Shown here one piece after another: positions 48,601 to 60,600 of a DNA stretch of 64,000 nucleotides. The position numbers and the translations under genes were made by a program. Within the stretch, counting starts at the first letter, position 1; the number at the start of each line of letters is the position of its first letter. The notes beneath the pieces are model-generated. The model was not told where the DNA came from. It worked only from the letters and a program-made list of their open reading frames with translations, and did no database searches. This stretch comes from Pipra filicauda (Eukaryota; Chordata; Aves; Passeriformes; Pipridae): NCBI RefSeq assembly GCF_003945595.2, contig NW_024105098.1:2232001-2296000 (forward strand), in the 5' to 3' direction.

Positions 48601-51600
48601 TTAATGTCTGGACGTGTTAAAATGCCTTTCCCCTCCTTTTCTGTAGCTGCTGCTTGGCAGGCCGTGCATATCCATTGGGAGATATTCCTGAAGATCTGGT
48701 ACCTCTGGTGAAAAATCAGGTGAGAAACCTTTTGGAAGGCAACTTTCCCATATGAGGTTTTTGCAAGAAGCTGCATATGTCTTATTTCATGGGTCTTTGA
48801 GGCAAAACCATCATCAGTCTAATAGCTGCATCCTTGTGATATGAGTATATCCTCCTGTAAATACTAAATTAGTTTTTAAAGAATGAAATCAAACAGTTGT
48901 TGCAGTCTGAACATTTAAACTTAATATTCTTCTTTCAACTGTAAATTGGGGTGTGGGAACGTAGAGTTCTTGGTGATTGGGTTTATTTTATTCTTTACCA
49001 CAAAGTTACCAGTAATTTGTAGCTCCCTCTTCTCGTGTCAAATAGGTGAGGATCTTCCCTGTTTTCAAATGCACATAACACGGGATTAACAGTGGGTGGG
49101 AATGTCTCTCTAAGCAGCTCTTGGTTGTAGGTTTCTCTGAGGCTTTTGACTCGTTTGGAGTCATCTCAGACAATTTCTTAAAAGAGAGGATGCTCCCTAT
49201 CATCCCTCTGTGCTCGTAAAAGCTTTTCCAGAGTTTCTGTCCACTTTTACCACAAAAATCTGTTGGGGTTTCTATTGTTTCCCTTCAGTTTCAGGCTTTC
49301 AGTAGGAGGAGGCTCATTGTGTTTTGCACTTTCTCTTTGCAGTACAATGGCACAGGTATTTTTTGGCTGTGGGGCAGGTTTGTGTTTGTGTGGGTTTTTT
49401 GTGTTTGGTTTGGTTTTTTTTCCCCTAATCCAGAGCTGGCGGCTCTGGGTTACTGCAGACCCTTTCCTCAGAGGCTGTGCAAACTCCACTGTCCTTTGCT
49501 GTTTCCCTCTCCCAAGGTTGTCTGGTTGTCCCCTGCACACCCCTGAGCTGGAAGCAGAGCCCAGGCGGCAGCAGCAGCTCTGGGAGGAGCCCTCAGCCCT
49601 TCCTTTCCGTGAGCCCTGAGGGCTGGGCTGCAGTAACACCTTTCTGTCTGCTGCGTTGGGTTTGTTTCCTGAAGCATTCCCAGCTGGCAGGCGGATATCA
49701 GGATCAAGGAAGCCAACAGGGAAGGTGTGGGTCCCCAAGTCAAACTGCTAATTCCTGCTGGCTTCACTGTCACTGTGGTGACAGGGAAAATAGCTCGGGA
49801 TAGGAGTAAATGAGGGCAGGTGGTGTTTGCTGAGGGTGGCTGGGAGAGCACATTGCCTGTCAGGTGTCCGTGGGATCCCAGTGTGTATCTCACACATATT
49901 CCCAAGTGCCAGCCTGGAGCAGTCTGCTCCCTCCCCGCTGGCAGCCAGCTCTGGGTGAGGCTGTTCAGGCACCTGGAGCTGTCGCTGCCCTGTTGGTTCC
50001 CTGGGAGGGTCTGGGCACCTCTGGCAGTGGCTCAGTAAAGGGAGTTTCCTTTATTTTGGAAGACAACCTGGAATTTCAGGAACTGCAAAGTCAGTGGAGG
50101 AGACAGAGAATTGAATAGCACCTCAAAGTCAGTCTTTGCAGTGCCAAAAGCTTTGTGCCTCAAAGTGAGGGGGCAGAGTGACTGGCTCTTCCCAAGGGAA
50201 CTGCTGACAAGGAGAGCTGTGCCCTGGATAAGGAGGAGTTGCACGGCTTCTCAGGAAAGCTGCCAGGAAGGGGAGGGAGTTTTCTAATTTCACACACTTC
50301 CATCTGCAAGTATAAATAAGCCTTAATTTTTGTTTGATCTTGAATTTTGATTGATCTTAAATTGGTCGGTGAGTCTGAGGGAGGGGGAATTTTTTTCCTG
50401 CTGACAAGCAGCAGAAAACATCACTCCAGTAGGAACCCTGATGGGCTCCTGAGGGCCTTTAAAGCCTCAGTGCAAGGCAGGTAACAATGCTGCCTTCCCA
50501 TGCACTTGTGCTGCCAGTGTGTGAAATCCATAGGGAATGTGTGTTGGAATTCTCCTGGCAGGTGTTTGAGTTCCTCATCCGGCTGCACTCGGCGGAGGGC
50601 TCCGTGGATGAGGAGGTGTATCCCTATGTCCGGACCCTGCTGCACTTCGACACCCGGGAATTCCTCAATGTCCTGGCTCTGGTAAGAGACCTCTGACCCC
50701 CAGGGGAAAATGCAATGCCAGCTCTTCCATCCCATGGCTGCACCACCTGTGGCATTCCTGTTAGTGACTTCATGCCTTGCACAACCATCACCTCCTGGCT
50801 TGGGGCAGGAGCAGCTTTGATGCACGTTCTGTGAGATGTTCTGTTGGGGGAATCATAGTAGTCCTTTTATGTCCTTAAATATAAATTGATGAACGTGACA
50901 TTACACACTGAAGGCTCTGGTAGCAGAGGCCATCTTTAAAGCACAGGTAAAACAAGAATAATGGGTTTGTAAAGAGTGTTCTAGTACCTACTTCTTTCTC
51001 CTGCACAGAGATCTGTTTTTCTACCTTTCCAGATTTCTTGAGTTTCCTCTGTCTGTTTGGACCTGTTACTTTTACCTGAATATGTAAATACCATTTTGGT
51101 AGTTACAAAAGACCAAATTATACCTTGGAACCTGCTGCCTAGGGATATGCAGAAGAAGGACTTCACAGCATTGTCAGCTTTGTGATGTGTCTGCTTTGTG
51201 TTTGTTGGTGTTCTGAGAGCATTCTGCTCAAGGTGTCAGTGTTTTGCCTCCTGCAGACTTTTGAAGACTTTAAGAATGACAAGCAAGCTGTGGAATATCA
51301 ACAGAGAATTGTGGACATTCTTCTGAAGGTGAGTGTGCCTGAAAATGAACCTCTGTGTTTGCATCTGGCTGATTGTACAGCACTGTGCAGTAAAGCCTGT
51401 TAGCTGGGTGAGGTGTTTGCAGTCCTGCCCTGGCTGGCACCTCTGGGAAGGTGATGGGCAGGAGCAGGGATTCACCTCAGCCAAGGATGTCATTTGGATA
51501 TTTGGAAGTGATGATTTATGCATGTTAAATATGGTGACAGAGAGGTCTCCTTTCCTGTCTGTGATTTCTCCTGGGTTGTACTTTGTTGTCAGATCTCTCC

Positions 51601-54600
51601 TCTTTGCACTGTTAAGTTTGTTTTTATCTGCTTCTCATGGAATCCACTCCCCGATTCCTTCTGAGCGGGGGAAAAAAGGTCCCAGGAATCCTGTGCTTGG
51701 CAGGGTGCCAATGCTTTCCTGCTAAATCCCTGCTCCCCGTGTCTGTGAGTGCTGTGTTTGGGAGGGAGCACTCCCAGAATGACAGGCCTATCTTCAGTAA
51801 AGGGGAGAGAAGAGGAATGTCAGAGTTCTCAGCCTGGTGCTCCAGAAATCACTGTCATGTGCAGCCCCTGCTCACAATGGATGTTCCATGAAAAGCTCTC
51901 CCTGCCAAGCGCCTTCTCCTTCCCTGCAGAGCTGTCAGCACTAATGAGGGACTCCACTTGGAGGGGTTTATGGCTGAACATAACACAAGTAGCATTTCCC
52001 CATCAGTGTCAAGGGCACAGGGAGTGCCTGGGGTGGCAGAGCTGCACTGGGTGGGACTGTGCCCCTTGGGGGGGTTTGTGGGGAGAGCAGGATGGGCTGG
52101 GAGGGGGCTGTCCCCCCTGGGCTGGCTCAGCCCCTGCTCTGCTGAGCCCTGAGCTGCTGGCAGCAGGAGGTGGCACTGTCCTGAGCTGCTGGCAGCAGGA
52201 GGTGGCACTGCAGCCGTGCTCCAGAGGTGCTGGGGGTGTGTTCCATGGCACCAGCCCTGCTCTGTGCTCCACCACCACAGAATTCACCCCGCTCTTGGAG
52301 GGGAGAGGGGTGCTGCAGCACTGCATCTTCAGTCAAACAGTTTGGTGTTAGTTCCTTGGTCTGGAATCTGCCCTCCTTTTGGATAAAAATAAAAAAAAAA
52401 TAATCTTGGAGCTTTTAATTTAAATTTGTCATTGGCAAAAAAACCCCTGCCTAGTTAATAGCTGCACTTCCAAAACAGTTTGGTCAACACAGACATTCTG
52501 CTAATACTGATCTGAGCTTTGCCAAATAAATGGTGTTTTAGCAAGTCCTTGTGGCTGGCCTGCAGCCTCTGTGGAGTTGCTCTTTCAAGGATACAGTATT
52601 TTCACCTGCACATCGGCTGATGAGGACCCAGCTTGTGAAAAACAAAGCTGAAATGAATCAAACACTCCAGTTGTTTTAGTGAGTCATATTTTTAGTGCTG
52701 TTAGGTAACACTGTTCTGTCAAGGCTCCCCCATGAAATGGCCTTTTTAAACAAAAAATGAAGATTGAAAAAGAATGGTTGCATTAGCTGGTGTTTGAAGC
52801 AGAGCTCTGCTTGATTCTTTAATGTGTCTGACCTGCCTCCCTCCACTTGTGTCACAGAACCATGGGCATCTCATGGAAATCTGGGACTCTGGTCACTTTA
52901 AGAAATCAGCTGCATCCCCCCAGCTGTGACTGACTGAGGTTATAAACTGAGCTGCTCCATGTCTGGGCTTTGCTGGAGCAATTCTGAGACCTCAGCTGAC
53001 AGAGTTATTCAGGTGATGGATTTCCTCCCAGCTAAACCCACTGGTCTTAGAGGGAACTCTCCAAACAGGGGCATTTCACTCTCCCTTAGTGTTCAGGATT
53101 TTTTAGAAGTCTGAGACACCAAGTCAGGACACATCATGCTAGTTTTTTATGTGCCAGACAAGTGACAAGCACTTCTTGAGTTTCAAATCTCCTTTGTAGT
53201 GACTCTTAGATATTTCCTTTTACTGTAATTTCAAGTCAGCACAGCCACAAGTTTCTCAAAATATTAATAGACTAACAGCTAATTTAATGTGGGAAAAGCT
53301 TTTCCCCAAACCTGCAACCATTTCTTAGCCATTAGAGCACTTCTCTGCCCACCACAACTGAAGTGGTGAGTGCCTGGGGCTTGAAGTGAAATGTATCTTT
53401 TTTTTCTCCTACAATAATTATATTTTTACTCACGTGACAACATTTCTCTGTTCAGAAGCCCTATTATGTGTCCAGAGATCAGCACAGGCTGCAGAGATGG
53501 AGATAAATGTGAGTTTGGAGCCCCTTCACACCCCAAACCCAGGAACGTGCAAGAAGTTTATGGCAGGGAGGTGGAGTCAATTCAGCTTGAGGACAGAGGT
53601 GCTTTAGCAAGGGCACATCCCCTGTCTGTGTCTTCAGGTGACTTATGTTTTCACCTTCTGGATGGACTCACACAGGAGATGATGTGGATGTCTGGGGTAG
53701 GAGGAGACACGATGGCTGTACAGGGATTTCTTGTTGCTTTCCCAATTTCTGATGCCTTTCCCAAAGGCAGCTGCAGAATCAACCATTTGTGGGTTTATTT
53801 TTCCCTTTTCTCTCCGCTGCTCCTCAGGTCATGGTGGAGAACTCTGACTTCACCCCATCACAGGTTGGCTGTCTCTTCACCTTCCTGGCCCGTCAGCTTG
53901 CCAAGCCCAACAACACCTTGTTTGTCAACAGGACACTTTTTGACCAGGCAAGTATCCTGTGTGTGTGTGTGACATTCCAAGCAGTGGGCTCTGTGTTTTA
54001 GCTTGACTGGATCTGTGGGAGAAAGAGGGTCAGGTCCTAGGAGGAGTCCAAGGCCAGGTTGGATGGGGCTTGGAACAACCTGGCCTAGTGGAAGGTATTC
54101 CAACCCTGGTCTTTTAAGGTCCTTTCCAACCCAAACCATCCTGGGGTTCTATAAGGGGTGTCAACTAAAATGACATTAGTGAGGTCATAGAGCATGTTTA
54201 TGTAGCTGGTAGTTTTTAGTTTGTGTAGCCACTACCCTTCTCTGCTGTTGGGAATAGTCTGAGATGCACCAATGGATGCCTGAAGCTTGCATGGGTTAAG
54301 TTTATATCCTAGATGAAGTCTCAGAAATTCCTGGGACTGGGGAAGAGGCTTCATTGGCTACAGCAGCTGTGTTATGATGATAACACGGATATATAGACAC
54401 TAATAAAAAACAAATTACAAAATACGTGTCCTTTGTTGTAATTAAAGACTAAAGAACTCTGTGGAGGCTGAACGGCTTTGGATTAAACACTTTAATTCCA
54501 GATATATTAAATGTTCTGGTTTGCATGATTTCCTGTTTTTCTGGCTGAGATGGCACAGTCCAGGAGAGAAATCAGGAGGGTCAGTGTAGTGGTTGCAGCT

Positions 54601-57600
54601 GTTTGGTGTGTAGTTCAGGGCAGGACCACGGGGTTCCATGAGCTCTTCTGCATTCCTGGGGATCCCCAAAGTTTGGTTCTAGATCCTGGTGCAGAGTCAC
54701 GTGTTTCCTCCCTGGAGTCCTTGGTTCCTCCAGTATTCCCAGTTTAGGCACGAGACCAGGTGGGGAGTACGCTCAGATTGTCCCGCTGTGTCGTGTTGCT
54801 GTTGCCTGTGCTGATGCTCAGGATCTGCTCTGAGGTTTGTGCTCCCAGCTGGGCTTTTCAGGCCTGACTCACCCCACCTTGTGCCCCTGGTGCAGGTCCT
54901 GGAGTTCCTGTGCAGTCCGGATGACGACTCCCGCCATTCCGAGAGGCAGCAGGTAATGGCCTTCAGGAGAACACTCCTGGAGCACCAGGGAAGGCCGGGC
55001 TGGGGAGCAGGGTTTGGCCTCGGGGAGCACGTGTTGGCTGAAGGGGACGTGCCAGAGACACCAGCATGGAAGAACTGGGCAGTGCTGTGCACAGCAGGAG
55101 GGAAGGGTCCTGCCCCAGCATTCCTGCAGGAGAGCCCTGGCAGCAGCAGGAGCAGAGGCAGAGAAGTTCTCGATAAGCCCGTGGCCTTCGTAGTTAATGG
55201 ACAATCAATTAAAAAGTCAGGAAGATAAGCCCTGTGTTAATACCAAGAGCAGGAACAGAGTACTTCTAATGGCACTGGCTGTCCAACTGCTGCTGCCCTA
55301 TAAATAACTGGTGTCCAATCTCTGCAGGTCCTGCTGGAGCTGCTCCAGGCAGGAGGGATAGTGCAGTTTGAGGAGAGCCGTCTTATCCAAATGGCAGAGA
55401 AAGCTGAGTTGTAAGTTACTGTACACATTATGTAAATGCTGCCTTTAGATCTTGTGTGTGATATTGAAATACTCCCTTTAAATCTCCTCCACAGCTTTTT
55501 TTTTCCCCTCCACGTTTCTTGTTCCTCCCGTGCAGCTGTGTTTGGGATGGTTTTCCCTGTGCATTCACATTCACGTGCTTCATTTGAGACGGTCACGTTT
55601 AGTCCCAGTCGTTCTGTCTGTCCTGGGTGTTCTTACAGAAAGCATTGTTGAGAAAGGAGGGGGTGGAGCTGTGGAAACCCTTCAGGAGAAGCCCTGTGGG
55701 AGTTGATGAGGTTTGGCATTCCCTGTCCCGGAGCCCTGGCTTTGTGCAGGGGTGTAGTTGGATACTGGAATACTCCGCCACTGGCAGATGGAGGTGACTC
55801 GTTGGGCTGAGACCCACAGGTGGATTTAAAAGCACGATGGGGTCTGGAGCCACCCCCATGGTACTTGTTTTAGAAGTGAGTAGGAGAGACAAAAACAGTG
55901 TCTGGAAAGGCTAAAAATTTCCAGCATCTCCTTTAGATGCTTTATGATTCCAGAAAAAGTCTGTCATGCCTGAACAGAGCCAGCCAGGGAGGGCACCTTC
56001 AGCCACGTTGTGAGTTTGGGTGTTACATGAATGAATCCATTGTGCTACAAAGGACCAGAGGGATGGCATGCAGTGGTGGGGGCTGCCATGCCTGTGTCCT
56101 AAAAGGAGTGACTCCATCCAATTTTTCAATAAATATATTTTTTTTGTGCTTTCTTCAGAGAATTTGACAGCCAGCCCCCCCCCCCAGCTCAGCCACTTCC
56201 ATCAGAGCTAACAGAGCTGTAGTGTAATATTATTTATCAAACTTTTCATTTGTTTTGCCTCAGTTACATCTGTTTTTATCCAAAGCCTCAAAATATTGAA
56301 GCTGTTTGTTAAAATTTGAAGGTAGGAGGCTGTGTTATGACACACTGTTGAGTCATGTTCAGCGAGTTTCTTCAGATGAGTTCTGTGGATTGGGCTACCT
56401 TAGAGCAGAATGCTGTGGGAATAAGAGAGGTCACCTCTGACAGCAGAACCTGTGAAACCTGATGTCATTGAGGATTTTTGTCCTCTGTCCCTTGTCTCTC
56501 ACCTCAGTAACTCCAGTTTGTTCTGTGATAATGTTCTCAGTAAAGGCCAGTTGGCCTGGGGCTGGTACCAAATGGCATCTGTAAGCAGGAGCCACCCAGC
56601 CTACGTGCTGAACACCTCCATGGAAGATGCTTCCCAATGCTGCCTCCTGTTCTGCTGGCTCAGCTGAGTGGGGGTTTCCTAACATGGGAAGTTTTTTCCT
56701 TTCAGCTTCCAGATCTGTGAGTTCATGTACGAGCGGCAGCTCCGCTATGACAAAATCATCGGCTGTTACCTGCGGGACCCCATGAGAAAGGTGAGGAAAT
56801 CTGCTGCTCCTGGCCCTGCAGCCTGTTCTGCTGGCCAGAGTGATGGGCACAACTGCCCTGCTCTTCTGTCATAATTAACTTAAAGATGTCCTTTACAGTT
56901 GAGCTTTCTTAGTTATAGTCAAAGCTTTTTGTGTTTGTGTGTTGGAGAGGAGCTGTTTTGTTTTTTTTTTTTAAAGCCTCAGAGTTTTCCTCTATTTTAA
57001 AATTTAATCAATGCTAGTACATAAACCCTGAGTGCAAGGTGGGCTTTATTGCAGATGTGGCTAACTGCAATACTACTTGGCTTCTGCCCTCGGTCCACTC
57101 TTGTATCCCCTGCACACATCTATCTGCCCTTACTGTCTCTTCACAATTACCTTATGCTGGTGCTTGAGTTGCATATCAGCCTCAGTTTTTTGAGGTATTC
57201 TCTTCCCTACCACCAAGAGAAGTTGGGATGAGAGTATGGCAAGTGTGAGCTCACCAGCTCCTTACAAAACCATGATGCTGAATGCTGTGTGGGTGAAGGA
57301 GTTGGAACAGAGGGTTGTGACAGTGAGATGGTCAGAAACCATGGTACAGGAGAGCATCTGAGCTGAGGGCAGCGCAGGAGAGCCTGGGGCAGAGGCTGAT
57401 GTCAAAGAGGGATTCAGGAATATGCTGGGAAAACTGACCTACCCTCTGGCAGGGTGCTCTTTTCTCTGCCTGTGCTCCTGGCTAGAGTGTGATGTCCTGT
57501 CCTCTTTCCCTGTGAGCAAGAGGGGGACATTTCTAATAGTGGAGGAACAATTCTCTTTGACCTCAGTGCTTAACACATTAGCATGGGGTTCCTCTTGGCT

Positions 57601-60600
57601 CTTTTTCCCTGGCAGTTCTTCAGGAGCTGTTTAGGGACATAGAACCTCTCCTGCTGATAACTCATCCTGACTTGCTAAGGGAGGGCTACCCTGGGGCCCT
57701 GCCAAGGCCGTTAGAAAGGCTCTCCCTTAGCAAAGCCCAGTGCTGTCAGCAGTGCTGCAGAACACACTGCAACATTTATGGCTTTGTGCCTTGCAGGAAG
57801 AAGTTTTCAACTACATTCACAACATCCTGTCCATGCCTGGCTACAGCGCTGAGGAGAAGCAGTCGGTGTGGCAGAAAGCTCTGGAGCACATAGAGGTAGG
57901 TACAGTATATCCTGCACCCAGGGGCCCTCAGCTCCTGCTGGTTGCTCTGGGATCTGCTGGTGCTTTTCCGTGAGCACAAGTGTGCCAGTGTTTAGTCACA
58001 GCTGTGGAGGCAGCTCTGACCTAAGGTTTAGTGCTCTCATGTAAGTGCAGCCCTTGGATCCAGGCTGGCTTCCTTGGTTTCCTGGTTTCCTGCTGCTCTT
58101 CGGATAATGGAGCCTTAATTGGGGGTGGTGGCTCCTGAGTGCTGTGAAGCAGGGAGGGGATCCATTAGCAAGTCTTTTATCTCCAGCAGCAGCAAGGTCA
58201 GGGCATGGCCATCCCTAACCTCACAGTGGGTGGTGTCCAATTCCTCATCTTACAGTGATGGCAGCGTTCAGCCTTGCACCCTGGCACTTCTGACCTGTGG
58301 GAAGATGGGGTCTTGGCTTCTCTCTAAGACACAGATTGCTGCTAGACTTCTCCAGCTCATCATTTTTCCCATGTCTTCAATCTCTGTCTGCTTCAGGGGA
58401 TGGGGATGTGCTTGAAATAATTGTCCCCTCAGTAGATGTGGGGAATCCATAATACTTGTAGTTCTAGGTGGTGTCAGTCCCCTCCAGGGTGATCTGGAGA
58501 TAAGCCAGGAAAGTGGAGTTTGTGGTCAGTGCCACTTTTTACTTTCCCCATCCTAAACAGCCGTAGTCCCTTGAGGTTTATCTTGAAAATAAACCCTAAG
58601 GCTTCTCTTCAGTCACAGTAGTGGTCCTTTTCTGTCCTCAGACAAGTTAATGCTAAGGAACTTCTTCAGTTGGTTTTTTACCCACATGTATGTTTCTGAA
58701 ATTTTTCTTTTCTTACTGTTATAAAACAGTTGTTTTTGTTCAGTAAAGCAATGTTTTCTCCTTTTTAGGCTCAGCAGGGGTCTTTGGGAAGGGTTACCAG
58801 GTACACAGTATTGATTTGAAGCAGTTGCTTCTCATTTATTTGGAAGTGTGGCTGCATCTGGAAGGGTTAGAAGCAGAAAACTCGTATTCTGGGTTTTCTA
58901 AACTTGTATGGTGAGAAGCCTTTTAGCTCAAGTTTGACAGAAGGCAAAGCCACAGGCATTTAAAAGATTTATTTTTTCCTTCTATTGCAATCAAGAAGTT
59001 GTTTAGTGTTTTTTCATGTCTGGACAGGTGTCAGTCACAGTGAACAGTTACAGGAAAGTTGCTTTTAAACCTCTGGTTCAGGTCAGTTCAAGCCTGTTAA
59101 ACGCTGTTGCCACTGGACTGAGAAATTCCTGATCCTCACCTGAGGATCAGGTGAGGGCTTTGTTCCCTCTCTCCTGCTGGCTCTGGGAATGTCCTTTGGC
59201 AGGGGGGAAAGGCAGTTGTCAGAAAACCCGATGAATGACTTCCTCTCCTTAGGACTGAGTTGGGGTCTTGTTGGTGTGAAGAGTTTTGTGTTCTCCAAGG
59301 CTTTTTGGGTATTAAAATCATCAACTTCCCAAAATGCCATTTTAGAAACTACCCTTCCTTGTGTTTTTTCCAGCTTCACTCTTTGTGTGATGGTGTTTTG
59401 TTTTACACTTCATGTGGGCAAAGGTGCAGTCACAGCAGGGATGGACTTGGTGACTGCATAATTTGCAGATGACACTAAGCTGGGGGGGAGTGTGGATCAG
59501 CTGGAAGGCAGGAGGGCTCTGCAGAGGGACCTGGATAGGTTGGAGAGTTGGGCTGATTCCAATGGGATGAGGTTCAACAAATCCAAGGGCCGGGTCCTGC
59601 ACTTTGGCCACAACAACCCCCGGCAGCCCCCCAGGCTGGGACAGAGTGGCTGGAGAGCAGCCAGGCAGGAAGGGAGCTGGGAGTTGGGATTGACAGGAGG
59701 CTGAACATGAGCCAGAGTGTGCCCAGGTGGCCAAGAGGGCCAATGGATCCTGGCCTGGCTCAGGAACAGTGTGGCCAACAGGTCCAGGGAAGTGATTCTT
59801 CCCCTGGACTCAGCACTGGTGAGGCCACCCCTGGAGTGCTGTGTCCAGTTCTGGGCCCCTCAGTTCAGGAAGGACATGGAGGGGCTGGAGCAGGTCCAGA
59901 GAAGAGCAATGAGGCTGGGGAAGGGACTGGAGCACAAGTGCTGTGAGGAGAGGCTGAGGGAGCTGGGGGGGCTCAGCCTGGAGAAGAGGAGGCTCAGGGG
60001 AGACCTCCTCACTCTCTACAACTCCCTGACAGGAGGGGGGAGCCGGGGGGAGGTTGGTCTCTTTTCCCAGGCAACTCTCAGCAAGACAAGAGGGCTTGGC
60101 CTTAAACTGTGCCGGGGAGGTTTAGGTTGGATATTAGGAAGAATTTCTTTCCAGAGAGGGTGATCAGCCCTTGGAATGGGCTGCCCAGGGAAGTGGTGGA
60201 TTCTCCATCCCTGGAGGTTTTTAAGATGAGACTGGATGTGGCATCAGTGCCATGGGCTGGGAACCACGGCGGGGTTGGATCAAGGGTTGGACTTGATCTG
60301 AGAGGTCCCTTCCAACCCAGCTGATTCTATGATTCTATGATATTGCCCATGGAGTGAAAAGCAGGTTGTTTTTGTTGTGGTTTTGTTGTGCTTCCCTCCC
60401 AAAGGAGCTGCTGGTGCTGAGCCCAGGGAAGGCAGCTGAGCTGGCAGCCATCCACTTCAGCGAGCAGATCGAGAGCATCGTCTCCACCCTCCAGGTGAAG
60501 TGTCCCACTCCATGGACTGGGGGCTTCTGTTCTTACCATTCTTTAGGAAGTGATTGCTGAGATTAGGTGGTAAGTTGGTTGCTGCTGTGCCAGAAACAGA

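Larger units (their letters stand above)
44793..48646 (+). other. VPS8: VPS8 introns 19 to 24
   Basis: Introns 44793-45132, 45180-45638, 45862-46688, 46779-47556, 47609-47894 and 47938-48646. No feature recognised beyond splice signals. Confidence 0.6.
48720..53827 (+). other. VPS8: VPS8 introns 25 to 27
   Basis: Introns 48720-50561, 50682-51256 and 51329-53827. The first contains a G/T-rich low-complexity tract at about 49379-49424. The third holds a GC-rich patch with a 32-bp tandem duplication (52148-52211). No gene supported. Confidence 0.6.
53948..57796 (+). other. VPS8: VPS8 introns 28 to 31
   Basis: Introns 53948-54895 (GC-AG, with a CR1 fragment), 54953-55327, 55411-56705 and 56791-57796. 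A short poly-C run lies near 56177. Nothing else recognised. Confidence 0.6.
57896..60404 (+). other. VPS8: VPS8 intron 32
   Basis: 2.5 kb holding a 900-bp CR1 copy (59440-60342) and a perfect hairpin (59128-59151). Left half unrecognised. Confidence 0.7.

Noticed and set aside
51749..52351. 200-codon plus-strand open frame in VPS8 intron 27
   Set aside because: Low-complexity, GC-rich peptide including the 32-bp duplication; the neighbouring exons join across it in phase.
59492..60324. Open frames of 70-148 codons resembling a coding gene
   Set aside because: They are broken pieces of the CR1 LINE (reverse transcriptase tail and 3' region), not a host gene.
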